DNA of 64,000 bases. Source: Girardinichthys multiradiatus (taxonomy: Eukaryota; Chordata; Actinopteri; Cyprinodontiformes; Goodeidae). Positions 22,401 to 32,140 of the stretch are shown here, piece after piece. The notes under the pieces are model-generated. The model saw nothing but the letters and a program-made list of their open reading frames with translations. It did not search any database and was not told the origin of the DNA. The stretch spans positions 25,459,320-25,523,319 of the forward strand of contig NC_061798.1 in NCBI RefSeq assembly GCF_021462225.1, given 5' to 3'. Numbering within the stretch: the stretch's first letter is position 1; each line of letters begins with the position of its first letter. The translations under genes were made by a program, and so were the position numbers.

Positions 22401-22410
22401 GTATCATTGA
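19291..22410 (+). CDS. pol: Reverse transcriptase-RNase H-integrase, intact 1,039-codon frame
   Basis: This frame copies viral RNA into DNA and integrates it. Order and visible active-site residues: RT with Asp 152 (IDLANAFF) and YVDD at 217-220; connection; RNase H with LYTDG (Asp 518), TQRAEVLA, IYTDSAY and NQAADQAAK; integrase zinc domain H-x3-H (733, 737) with C-x2-C (766, 769); integrase core Asp 798 (IDYTDM), Asp 857 (RSDNGTHF) and Glu 893 (GKVERMN), giving DD35E; C-terminal WTGPFQV domain. No stop or shift occurs in over 3 kb, although gag and env are broken. The true N-terminus is uncertain because translation came through a Gag-Pol fusion; the TTG at 19291 is only the frame limit. 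It ends at TGA 22408-22410. Confidence 0.96.
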   Translation: MAPWNMCNLKDIMGEKKTDHPMAAAVVQSMPSSLWAEGPTDVGLIQCSLITFQLNTDRPIWKSQYPHKPAAESGNSDTIEGLWNTGVLEPADGSSWNTPILPIEKKGTGKRRMAHNLRAVNAALSTPTVPVPNPYVALTNLNPEHAWFTCIDLANAFFCLPLAEECRDNFAFTYKSNRYRYTRLPQGFSLSPGIFNQVLKDSLQDCPLLPNTTLIQYVDDILLATLTVSECLEAMAVVLSHLAKAGYKVSKAKLQICRKQVDFLGRVISQPETGMSPSHQSAVLSHPKPVRGKDMLSFLGLTGYSRSFIPGYTDLTAPLRNFVRKQGMRHLTAPLEWTTEAEEAFIALKTSLSQAAHLAHPDYTLPFHLDVSVIAHTANGVLFQKKGGVRTVLMYISVMLDNMEQRHHECTRHATGLAKIIQKTAHVVMGHPLHILTSHGVVAFVNSKTFTLSPLRQQRLSKVLEAPNIIYSHEGINMADRMTEGEPHVCAEKVEVSEKIRPDLQGEPLTEVRNLYTDGCCFRHDTEDLKAAYAVVEDTGTNFVTVKAEGLTDTQSTQRAEVLAVIAALELGEGQKVNIYTDSAYVMGTVHVELKQWMRTGFRTAGQKPIKHEQEMRRLAEALLLPQEVAVIKCKRHDNSYTRVAQGNQAADQAAKTKAGYLPIHILMNSEVEWTPEPTLEEVSRLQKGASPEEKSVWKARGGRKDQDELWRSPDGHPILPPGLTTAALEEAHGPGHAGTAQMLKSLEHQWHPYLKQMVGHWISSCSTCQQFNVRPTLKPAPGKFPVDPVAGKEIIIDYTDMTERVNGFRYFLVCVDAFTGWPEAWPAKKEDSKTVVKCLINHYIPRHGFPAKIRSDNGTHFKNEEPREIERFLGLRHSFGTVYHPQSQGKVERMNQAIKTKLAKICAQTKMNWVTALPLALMSVRSSVSQRHGLTPHELLTGRPFPGPKTRLPFLTECEQSMSHRDYYRSLHSLVVAFSKQVAAQPSEARATTSDAEWILLKVIKRKWSEPRWTGPFQVTERTSHAVRVKGKGDTWYH

Positions 22411-22857
22411 AGCCAGTGTGCAGCAGCAGAGGCACCACAGAGATCGCTGTCAGAGGTCCAGCAGAACCTGAGGGACAACACCAGCACACCAGAAGACCCT
22501 TCTCACCCAATTCAAGGGGCAGAGTAATCCCCTAGGGTGAGAAAGCGTTCATTTACACCTAAAGGTTAGTCTACACCTTAGGTGCACCGTCAGATCAGTG
22601 GTCCCACCAATAGGGGCAGAATAATCCCCTGGGGAGACCACTTAGCTCCAGGTCAGTCTACACCTGTGAGTGAAGACCAGGACATCACACAGAAGAAGCG
22701 GATGTGATTGAGCTTTCCTCTCTTTCAATGGTGGTCGTAGCTGCTCTCCCACCGAAGAACTGAACTGAACACTCTGAACTTTAAAAAAAAAAAGAAGTAT
22801 TTTGTGTTTCACCAAATTGTTAATCCTTATCTTCCTTTGCAGGTACCTTTGAAAAGA
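22411..22857 (+). promoter_or_regulatory. Structured pol-env spacer with duplicated hairpins and env splice acceptor
   Basis: Two copies of a GGGGCAGARTAATCCCCT hairpin lie at 22516-22533 and 22613-22630, each followed by GGTYAGTCTACACCT (22564, 22651), so a roughly 90-97 bp unit is imperfectly duplicated. CACCTAAAGG pairs with CCTTAGGTG between them. A splice acceptor, TATCTTCCTTTGCAG, ends at 22842, 15 bases before the env ATG. Confidence 0.55.
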
Positions 22858-24880
22858 ATGGGAGGTAAAAATCTAGGACCCAGGCCCCTTAAGGGTTGGG
22901 TCACGGGAGGTATAGGTGTTTTATCATTTTTTATTGTCACATTGATTCTAGGTTTGTATTGTGAACTTCCATTCCAGACATGCTCTGACAGCCGCCAAAC
23001 AGAGCAAATGTTCAAACGCGCAACCAATAAGGGAAAAGCGGACTGGTGCCTGGCTAAATACGAGGGGATAGAGCTCAATTATGTTTGTGGGGCCACCACC
23101 ACCTTTTCTTTTGACCTCTGTCCGGTAGTGAATTGCGGGAATCGCAGAACCGGGTGGGAAGGTTATGCCATTTATTTATGCATGGTCGAAAGATGGTCTA
23201 AGTACTGTAAACAATGGGGGGACTCCTGGCCCATACCCCTACCATGTGGCTCTTGGAGCGGGGTGACTAGTTGGACGGGCTCTAGATGGACTCCTGATAA
23301 AAAGGCAGTACCCGGTAATTTGACAAATATCAGCATCCAGCGCGGCACGCTAGGTGGAGCCATTACCAACGGATGTAACCCCCTTATGCTCTCCATGTAA
23401 ATGAACTGCACTCAATCCTCTGTAGAGTATTTTACTCTTGCAGTATGGCAGTCAGGAACAGACACATGGGGACCAATAAAAATTTATTTTCGAACACCGT
23501 CTGTACACCAGGACAACACAATTACCGTCCCACCGACAGTCAGGCCAAAAAATAAACCCCAGGTGATGGAACTTGATTATTCCAAATTGAAACCTATAGA
23601 GGTCATCCAAATGGCCACAGGATATACTGAAGATAACCTTTGGCTTCAGTGGATAACACAAACAGCAAAAGAACAAAGTAAAGCTGAGTGTGTGGCCTGT
23701 GCCTCGGCCCGACCACATCTTACCACAGATCCTGCCCCTCTGTATCCAGAGGACACGTGGGGTTACAATTGTATGATACAACTAACCAAGGAGGCCACAC
23801 CAGCTAACTGCACCACACTAGCCAGCATTTTTCCTCCCATTCCCAATAACACCAAAACAGGACCATTTACCCCTCAAAATGGGAATGGTACTTGTTTTAA
23901 TTTTACTGCTCAGAACCCTAAAATCAATGTGGGACAGATCCCCTTAGATTGGTGTAATAGGACCGCTTCAGGCGGGGGCATTGGATGTTGGGCAAGATCA
24001 GGACTCTACTATTATTGCGGAGACCATAGACTGCTCACTAATATCCCACCAAAGACGGTAAGATTGTGTGCCATGGTTAGGCTACAGGCACCACTGGTCC
24101 TGATAGGACCTAATCTAACATCTGCTACGACCACTCATGATAAGACCAGGGCGTTAACACGTAGAAGAAGAAGGCACATCATGAAAAGGAGCGCAGGAAC
24201 CTTTGACCTGAGTCAAGGCTCCCCCACTTACATTGATGCCATAGGAGTACCTCGGGGAGTGCCAAATTAATATAAAATCGCGGATCAAATCTCAGCAGGT
24301 TTTAAAATATCCCAATAATTGCAGCCTTTTTTCCAGTGACCTCAAATAAAAACGTAGACCGCATCAACTACATCCATTACATTGTTTTACGTCTAGCTAA
24401 CCTAACAAGGAATGCAGTAGAAGGCCTGTCTGAACAATTGGCACCAACCTCCCTCATGGCTGTGCAAAACCGAATGGCATTAGATATGTTGTTAGCAGAA
24501 AAAGTTGTTCGATGTTTGGGGATATGTGTTGCACTTTTATTCCCAACAGCACTGCACCTGATGGTTCCGTCTCAAAAGCTCTAGAAGGGTTAAAAACACT
24601 TTCCGCAACCATGCATGAGCACTCAGGAATAGACAATCCGTTAGAAGACTGGATGACGGGCATGTTTGGACACTGGAAAGGGTTGATTATGTCATTGTTT
24701 ATATCCATTGCTGTTTTTGTAGCTATTATGGTTACCTGTGGATGTTGCTGTGTACCATGTATAAGATCTTTGATTGTTCGCTTTATTACTACAACCATTG
24801 AAGGGAAAACTTCACCTCCTCCTTCCCATATGATGCCTTTGCTTGTGGTTGATGCTAACGAGGAGGAGGACGAAGATTAA
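22858..24880 (+). pseudogene. env: Retroviral envelope glycoprotein, broken by stops and a frameshift
   Basis: The ATG at 22858 follows the splice acceptor. A hydrophobic segment (GVLSFFIVTLILGLY) follows a short N-terminal tail. Surface subunit: many cysteines, several N-glycosylation sites, and C-V-A-C as a possible CXXC. An in-frame TAA at 23398-23400 splits it; the same frame continues to 24270. RRRRRHIMKR near 24160-24190 is the probable furin cleavage site. The transmembrane subunit contains MAVQNRMALDMLLAEK (immunosuppressive-type heptad region); a shift near 24505 then moves to the frame with MFGDMCC, where the first Cys of the C-x6-CC motif is lost. A membrane anchor (LIMSLFISIAVFVAIMV) and an acidic tail (EEEDED) end the protein at 24880. 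It is non-functional as it stands. Confidence 0.92.
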
Positions 24881-25223
24881 CCCGTAAGACTAATTGACAG
24901 GGCGTCTGATGTGTATTACTGTCTAGGGAGCAGAAGGATGGTAGAATATTACATTGGCATATTTGGACAGAATATGGAATAAAGCACGGATGGACACCCT
25001 CCAGTTAGAGGGGTCAATACTCTCTGTCAAGACTTAGAAGGTTGTAAGCATCCTTGGGACTACAAAGGCCGGACAGGCAATAGTCCCTGAGCACATGGCA
25101 TGGCATTGGAGGCAGGGTCAAAAAGCATGATGACAAACATTTCCTTCTGCTCCACAGGTTGTAATAACTATTCAAATCTTTTATGAAGCATCTTCAAGTA
25201 GTGGTGATGTCTTAGGAGACTTC
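24881..25223 (+). other. Provirus region between env and polypurine tract
   Basis: No ORF or recognised accessory gene. Confidence 0.6.
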
Positions 25224-25232
25224 AAAAGGGGG
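25224..25232 (+). promoter_or_regulatory. Polypurine tract
   Basis: AAAAGGGGG four bases before the 3' LTR start, the plus-strand primer position in retroviral reverse transcription. Confidence 0.85.
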
Positions 25233-25236
25233 TAAT

Positions 25237-25769
25237 TGTGGAAATATATTATGTGTGTGCATTATTATTATGTTCATAACCAGTGTGGGAAATAAAATGT
25301 ATAACCTGTGTTAGTATAAGACATTGTGTGGCCTGCAGAATTGTTATTGCACAAACTTGGCCTTGAGTGTGATGAAGCAGAAAAATACTGAGAACTGTAG
25401 GGATGTGAAAAGATTAACTAGCAGAGTACTCCCTTCTCATATCAGTAGAAAACAGGGTGCAGGTGCAGGACAATACTGTCTAAATATGGTAAGCCGGAAA
25501 AGTGTGTACGTGACTACATGTGAGAAAATATTGTAAACAAGGGTGCTGCCCATTTTTCGTGTGTGTTTTAATAAAAGAAATGAGCCCAGTCAGGAGAGTC
25601 AGAAGAAGTCTCGGTGTATCCTACCTACATGAGCTTCTCTCACTGGGCCCATGTATTTGAATAACATACAGCTGTCTCCGTGTGATTTATTCTAATGTGC
25701 TGTGAATTCCTCCAGGTTACGGTGAATAAACGAACGCGCAGAAGGCCCCTTTAAAGGGGTACTTCAACA
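25237..25769 (+). repeat. 3' LTR (533 bp)
   Basis: Starts TGTGGAAATA and ends ACTTCAACA, followed by ATAC. AATAAA at 25725-25730 would end transcripts. By eye 11 substitutions and one inserted G distinguish it from the 5' LTR. Confidence 0.96.
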
Positions 25770-25773
25770 ATAC

Positions 25774-26064
25774 CATGGCTCTTGATACATCACAAAGACT
25801 TGCTGTCTTGGTCACAGATGCGCCAGCAAGACGTGCACCAACAATTTGTCCTCTTTTGAACTCTGGTATGTCACCCATATTGTTGTGTGCATTTCAATAT
25901 TTTGAGCAAAACTGTGCTCTTACCCTGCTAATTGAACCTTCACACTCTGCTCTTACTGGTGCAATATGCAATCAATGTAGACTGGCTACCAGGCTGGTCC
26001 AATTTAGCCATGAAACCTCCCACACTAAAATGACAGGTGTTTCAGTTTCATTGTCCAACCCCTG
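25774..26064 (-). mobile_element. DD36E transposon, second copy, 5' end beyond the provirus
   Basis: Reads as the reverse complement of the first quarter of the element at 35776. The inverted repeat ends at 26064 (CCAACCCCTG) and is followed by the TA target at 26065-26066. It carries the N-terminal codons of the transposase, which continue at 14598 on the other side of the provirus. Confidence 0.94.
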
Positions 26065-26066
26065 TA

Positions 26067-28381
26067 TCTTTGTTTGAAGAGTTATGTCTGCTTGCCAACA
26101 AGGAGACATGCACGTGTGTGCCTCTCCTGTCTGGCTCCTGTGGGGACCCACATGGATAAAGATCTGTTTGTTGGAACGTGGGGTTTTTATTCAGTGATGT
26201 CACGAGAAGTCCGCTCTCCTTCTGTTCCCGGCTGTGCTAGAAGTAGGTTAATGTGATTTATTTTGAAAGTTCCAGAAAAGCTCTTACTGGCCTTTAATGT
26301 TGTAACCCATGGCTGGGGTCCCAACATCCCCCACTAAAGATGCTTTAGATTTGCTTTGGAAAATTTTTGAAGACAGGCAGTTTTTAATTTGTAGGACTTG
26401 TTTTTTTTTTATCAAAGTACTTGTAAACTTTCACTTGATTGTGAATATTCAAAAGCCTAGATGCTTATAATCCATTCCAGTACAACAACAGCACCCCCAT
26501 AGACTTACAAATAAGAAAATTCAACAACTTTAATGCTTTCAAGCGTTTAGTCTTTCTTAATAGATAAAGAGAGTGGGTGTTAACAGGCTAATAGTACAAA
26601 CCTTATTCAATGTTATATTTTAGAATATGATTTACTTTAATGATGGCCTTGGCTGACAAGAGGTACTCTTATTTGCTTTTGCTAGCCCTAAAGAAAATTA
26701 ACTGTGCAATGTAAAGCACTGCTGTGAGCTGCAAAGTTGTTCCAGTCATGTACTTAAAACAGGGTGTCCTTTTTCTTTGGCACATTGACTTAAAAGCTTA
26801 GTGTTCAGGTAGAGCAGGTTTTTCTATGCTCGTTTTACAATCTGTCATCATTGCTTGTTTTTGATTTTTATATGCTACATTCAGCAATATTATAAAAAAT
26901 AACTACAAAATGGCAAAGTAATCCTGTAAAGTAAGAATGTTTTCATAGGCAAGAACCGATGTCACACTCAGATCAAAATATAGATCTATGAGCTAATCTG
27001 AAGGGCAGACCTTCACCAGTCAAACGAGTATTACAAGAAACAATTCATCTCATTAAGAAAAATCTTACTTTAAATTTGCTCTTAATTACTGAAAGAAAAA
27101 GAGAGTTAGTATATGAAATGCTTTTTATATTCTCAGTTTAAACTCAAATATCAGCATCTTTCCTGCCACTCAAATTAAATAATTTTATTTCAGTTTCTTT
27201 CAGTAAAAGACAAAAAAAAAATTATATTAAAAATGTGAGATGGACAAAAGCAGATGTTACTACTTCATGAACTTGTGATAAGAATAAGGTAAAGGATTAG
27301 GCACAAGGACAGGAGAGTGGAGGATCAGTGCAAAGTAAAGAGAGCTTTTAAAATAAGCCCAGATCTGTGGAGGAGGAAAATATCTTGTTGAAAATATGAA
27401 AGGAAAGTTCTCATAAAGAAACTAGGAGAAAACAAGGTTTGCCTTTGGGATTTGATTACATTTTTTGGTAGATTTAAGAACAAAGAAAGGTTTTGATATT
27501 AGCAAATGCTGTTCTGGATGTAGGCATAAACACAGCAATTGCTCACTCCAACCAAACCTGCACATCTAAAAGTCTGTAAAGACACTGAGATGTTCTATTA
27601 GAAACAACAAGCCATCCTTTTAAGATACCAATAGTGATAATTACAAAATATTTTCAAGGTGGAATTGCATATAATCAGAAGAGCAGGCAGACAGAGTGGC
27701 AGAACTGAGAGTTGATTCGGAAAGATGGCAACACTAATGAAATGGTTGAATGGTTTGGAAGAAACCAGCATAATAAGGAGTTGACAGCACAGGCAAAGAA
27801 AGCAAGGGGTGAAGAAAACCAGCAGCCATTGCAGTAAATGACAAGACACTGTCCTTGAAAATGTGGAATGGACAAAAAAGAGATGTGTGTACATGGGCAA
27901 GGAAACATATAATCTGTTGCTGCAGCATTCTTTTACTCTCTGATGATGGTTGATGCATTTTCACCAGCATGCACACACACAGGCCAAATGTGAAAGCTAC
28001 TTGGAAAAAGAGGGTGTTTACCACAGTAGGGGGGAGCTAATTTCAAAGGAGATTTTAAATGTGGAGCCAGTGCAAATGGCAGTTCAAGATGGAGCTGATG
28101 GATTTTTTCTGTGTACATAGTAAAATGTTGGAGGGATGATCAGGTTTTTACTGTTGCTGTACTGGAGTTACTAGGATATTTTCAAACAGCATACAGACAA
28201 AAATGAAACAAAAACAGTTTGTAATACAAAAGATATGGTATTGTGCAAAAAGACCCAACATGAAACTAAGCAAGCTGTGAAGAAAGAAAAATACATAGGG
28301 TTTCCAGTAATGGCTATCTATGTACATTTACAGGTCCATTCATGTACTGCCTTTCTGCTGATCCATTTAAAAGCATGTATC
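26067..28381. other. Intergenic, no gene recognised
   Basis: AT-rich; short ORFs at 27600-28120 (minus) have no recognisable motif. Confidence 0.5.
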
Positions 28382-29420
28382 ATTTCAATCCTGTAGAGAC
28401 ACAATAAGAAACACAAAATGCAATTAGAGAAGTTACACAACGTATGTCTATTTGTTTGGTTCTCAGACCCCAGAGGAAGACATGAATGCTGATAATGCAT
28501 GAACTTGATTGAACGTCTCAGAATTAGAATTAGAATTGTCTTCCCCCAGGATCTGATACTGGTGATGGAGAGGAGGCCTGATGGTAAGGGAACTGAGAAT
28601 CCGATGGAGGCGATGGGGTGGAGGAGGGTCGAAACTCGGCTGACAGCTGGGACATCCATGAATGGGAGACTTTAAATGTGGAGCCTTGAAGGATCATTGG
28701 CTGAGGATTACTTAGGACTTTATTTTGATTGGATGGAGCGGAGACGCACGGACGAGCCATTGGATGAAGCTGGAGAAGTGGGTGAGTCCCCCAGATTGAA
28801 TTTTCGTCATTACTCCATTTCAATCCTGTAGAGACTCACAATAAGAAACACAAAATGCAATTAGAGAAGTTACACAACGTATGTCTATTTGTTTGGTTCT
28901 CAGACCCCAGAGGAAGACATGAATGCTGATAAAGCATGAACTTGATTTGAACGTCTCAGAATTAGAATTAGAATATTCTTCCCCCGGGATCTGATACTGG
29001 TGATGGAGAGGAGGCCTGATGGTAAGGGAACTGAGAATCCGATGGAGGCGATGGGGTGGAGGAGGGTTGAAACTCAGTTGACAGCTGGGAGATCCATGAA
29101 TGGGAGACTTTAAATGCGGAGCCTTGAAGGATCATTGGCTGAGGATTACTTAGGACTTTATTTTGATTGGATGGAGCGGAGACGCACGGAGGAGCCGTTG
29201 GATGAAGCTGGAGAAGTGGGTGAGTCCCCCAGATTGAATTTTCGTCATTACTCCATTTCAATCCTGTAGAGACTCACAATAAGAAACACAAAATGCAATT
29301 AGAGAAGTTACACAATGGAAGTTTATTTGTTTGGGGCTCAGACCCCAGAGGAAGACATGAAGGCTGATAATGCATGAACTTGATTGAACTTCTCAGAATT
29401 AGAATTAGAATTGTCTTCCC
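28382..29420 (-). repeat. Tandem repeat of a 438-bp unit, about 2.4 copies
   Basis: Units start with ATTTCAATCCTGTAGAGAC at 28382, 28817 and 29255 (spacing 435 and 438). The first two are near identical over their length; the third matches for about 165 bp, then joins different sequence at about 29420. Both complete units hold a 97-codon open minus-strand frame (28823-28530 and 29261-28968) without recognisable homology. Related single copies lie at 5031-5190 and 38521-38940. Orientation is assigned from an AATAAA seen in the 38.5-kb copy. Confidence 0.85.
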
Positions 29421-29788
29421 CCAAAAGGCCGAGGCCAAACCGAGGCTGAAATGCGATTGAATGGTAAAAAGACTGACAGCAGGAGTGGAAAAGTTAATAC
29501 CGGAGGTACTGGGCTAGGAAATAGATATGGAATGATGAGCGAGAGGAATGAGTTAGGCAAAGTATGAATGAGTGAGAAAGTAAGAAAGCGTGATGACAAG
29601 CATGATGCGAGTGGGAGGGCCTGCGTAGGCCTGAGAAAGGCAAATAAGCTGCTAGCAATAATATTTAAAGTGCAGAGGAGGCATAAAAATTATGAATGGA
29701 CGCAAAGGAGTGAGCCTGCATAGGCAAAAGAATGGAATTGAGCCACCTAGGCAAGTATGATAAGTGCCACGAAGGCATGAAAATGATG
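29421..29788. other. Unassigned sequence following the tandem repeat
   Basis: Purine-rich, with CCTGCGTAGGCCTGAG and GCCTGCATAGGCAAAAG as loosely related short motifs. No gene recognised. Confidence 0.4.
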
Positions 29789-29831
29789 ACCTGTTAGGTA
29801 ACCTATTATATAATTATTTAATATATTATTT

Positions 29832-29876
<45 letters not shown>

Positions 29877-29917
29877 AATCAATATTAAATAATTATATAA
29901 TAGGTTACCTAACAGGT
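29789..29917. repeat. Perfect 36-bp inverted repeat around a (CA)n microsatellite
   Basis: The left arm 29789-29824 begins ACCTGTTAGGTAACCTATTA; the right arm 29882-29917 is its exact complement. The 57-bp spacer is mostly (CA)n. No flanking duplication is evident. Confidence 0.95.
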
Positions 29918-30239
29918 TAGCTTTTAATACAAGGAATTATGAATACAGCGAGTCTCTACACAACAAATGCAGCAATATCAGCTGACTTACTAAAATAGTG
30001 TAATGTTAGCTAGCTTACTAATCCAACTGACATTACACTAGTTTAACAGAATACTAATATTAGTACTAACAATATTTTGTAGTAAGCACATTAGTGTCTA
30101 CTTTGTTGACCAATATGATACTCTATCACAGAAAAGTCATGGAGTTGATAAAGGAAGATAATACTTACATGTATGCTGCTGTGTCAAACTGATCTTCTGG
30201 TGGTGAGACTGTAGGGCATCAGAATGTGTAAGTAGGACA
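29918..30239. other. Intergenic, no gene recognised
   Basis: AT-rich with loose TTAGCTAGCTTACTA-type short repeats. Confidence 0.4.
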
Positions 30240-30542
30240 GAAAATGTATCCTGAGAGTCACGGTTGGTAAGAATCAAAGGTTCCCAAAGCAAACCCTTGA
30301 GATTCTGTAGGAAATGCTTGGGGTCATTTTCGACCCCGCTTATGAAAAACTGGGGTAGTGACACAAAAACTGCAATTCCTTAAAAAGTATAAAAACATAA
30401 AAAAAAATTCAAATGGCCTCAAGTCACAAACATGTTTTATGAGGAATACCTAGAATATGGAAGTGTAAAAACTTAATTTCAGAGATTTTTATGAATAACA
30501 ACCCTTGGGGTCATTTTTGACCCCACTTATGCATCTAAGGGT
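30240..30542 (-). repeat. Possible piggyBac-like non-autonomous element
   Basis: TTGGGGTCATTTTYGACCCC (itself a palindrome) occurs at about 30320 and 30508. The right side ends AAGGGTTAA near 30542, which fits a TTAA target and CCCTT terminus. The left end AACCCTTGAG near 30292 lacks a clear TTAA, so the boundaries are uncertain. Confidence 0.35.
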
Positions 30543-31825
30543 TAACCTACCTCCCGCCATGATATGTAGTTTGGCTTGAAGTGACATTTTTTGGCCAAAC
30601 GTCATGTTTTTGTGTGCAAACTACCCTTAGACAAACATAGAGTTTGAGTGGCATGATAGAAACTTTCAATCTCAATTTATTTTATTTGTACAAAGTACAT
30701 GTTTAATACTTTTTGGATTCAGACCATTGTGGTCAAATAAAGTGTGAAAAACCGCTAAATATTAACAGGTCAGATCTGGACTAAGATGTTCTCCACTGAT
30801 TACAGTTTCTTTAAAGCAATGTTAGCAATTTGTGAAACCTTAACTATGTTTGTTAAAAAAAAGAGAATTCTTAGTTTTATCAAAACCTTTGTCAAAACCT
30901 CTTAATGTCCTATTCTAATGAGCCCAATATTGTCCAACGTATCGTCTTCTGAGCTGAGTGCATCAATATGCCCCTTAATGCTCCACACACCATCGGGACC
31001 GCTGTGAAACAAGTTTTATACCTTGAAGCAGCAGAAGTACTTCTTTTTAATGCAGGGTAAATTTGTGAACTTAACATTATGTATATGACTTTCAAAGCTT
31101 TAATCAAGGCTGATTTTCCCCTTCAGTTAGAGTATCATACACATTTCTGAAGCTTTGTTGTTTCAATGTCAGTAGATATAAAGATATTCTTTTCAGGACA
31201 TATTTGGTTAAATAACCCAAGTGTTCCTCAATAAGCATGTTAGTATAATTTTTCTCAAATCTCGGGGTCAAGGAGAATATATCAATGGTAGATTGAATAA
31301 AGAATTGAAACATTAAAATGATGTGAGTAGTCCATGTAGAAGATAAATCCTGTAATGACGCACAATAAATGTATTTAACTGAAGTGTGAAAATTAAATTG
31401 ATGGCACCTTTTTCATCTGTTAAAGGTTTCTTTTCCAACTTAGCACATAAAAAGTTATTTATTTGTGCACACTGTGTATAAATATATATTTTTTTTAAAC
31501 CTAGAAGTACTTATAAAAACAAACATGTTGTTTACAGCTTGTTCAACTTGCCCTCTCATAACGTTTTTTCAATATGATTTTTCTTGGTAAGATATTAGAG
31601 TCTATGAAAACACTGAAAGATGAACTTCAGCTGCAGTAGCATTTCATGCCTTACATGTTTTGATTTGCTTTTTCATATAAAAGTAAATACTAAAGAAGAG
31701 ACTAAGGATGAATCAGTATATCAAAAAATTTTAATTCACAAATAATGAGACCACACAGCATTTTAGGGAAATTAAAATTAAACAATTATATTTAGTTTTT
31801 TTATTTAAAAAATATTTGGGAGGGG

Positions 31826-31827
<2 letters not shown>
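30543..31827. other. AT-rich intergenic, no gene recognised
   Basis: Only short ORFs with no recognisable domain. Confidence 0.5.
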
Positions 31828-31863
<36 letters not shown>

Positions 31864-31895
31864 AGGATATATATATATATATATATATCCTGACT
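31828..31895. repeat. (TA)n tract ending in a 36-nt perfect palindrome
   Basis: A (TA)n run leads into AGTCAGG-(AT)11-CCTGACT at 31860-31895, perfectly self-complementary and likely to form a cruciform or hairpin. Confidence 0.9.
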
Positions 31896-31965
31896 TCAGT
31901 GTTGTGTTTTCCACCTAAAAGGAGTTTGTAAGGTAAGTAGAACAGCTATTCAGCTATTGAGCCAT

Positions 31966-32140
31966 AGAATAGAATAGAATAGAATAGAATAGAATAGAAT
32001 AGAATAGAATAGAAAACTTTATTGTCTGTCCCAGATGGAAAACTGATTTTTTTCATTGACAGGGCTCCAACAACAGCATTCCTGCACTTCAAGACGCACA
32101 TGAAAACCACATTAAAACACGTAAAAGGCAATTGTTAAAA
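31966..32140 (-). mobile_element. LINE 3'-end fragment with (AATAG)n tail
   Basis: About nine AATAG units, then AAAACTTTATTGTCTGTCCC; on the minus strand this is a LINE 3' UTR ending in an AATAAAG signal and an ATTCT-type tail. The 5' limit near 32140 is a guess. Confidence 0.55.

Larger units (their letters stand above)
14599..25769 (+). mobile_element. Endogenous retrovirus, complete provirus structure
   Basis: An 11,171-bp provirus: LTR, primer binding site, leader, gag, protease, extra domain, RT-RNase H-integrase, structured spacer, env, polypurine tract, LTR. It is flanked by ATAC duplications inside a DD36E transposon. The 4-bp duplication, single CCHC zinc knuckle, PPPY motif, GPF integrase tail and gamma-type Env transmembrane subunit place it among gamma/epsilon-like class I retroviruses of fish, while the primer site matches tRNA-Trp. 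By eye the LTRs differ at 11 substitutions and one indel over about 532 bp. Gag and env carry frame breaks; the 3' half of pol is intact. It cannot produce infectious virus as it stands. Confidence 0.97.

Noticed and set aside
22804..22857. Env start at the first in-frame GTG (22804)
   Set aside because: The splice acceptor at 22841-22842 removes this stretch from env mRNA, and an ATG at 22858 follows directly.
28530..29261. Two 97-codon minus-strand ORFs as a duplicated gene
   Set aside because: They exist because the 438-bp unit is duplicated; related copies elsewhere do not keep the frame.
29825..29881. CRISPR-like array (regular short repeats)
   Set aside because: Simple CA microsatellite in a eukaryotic genome; no spacer-repeat structure.
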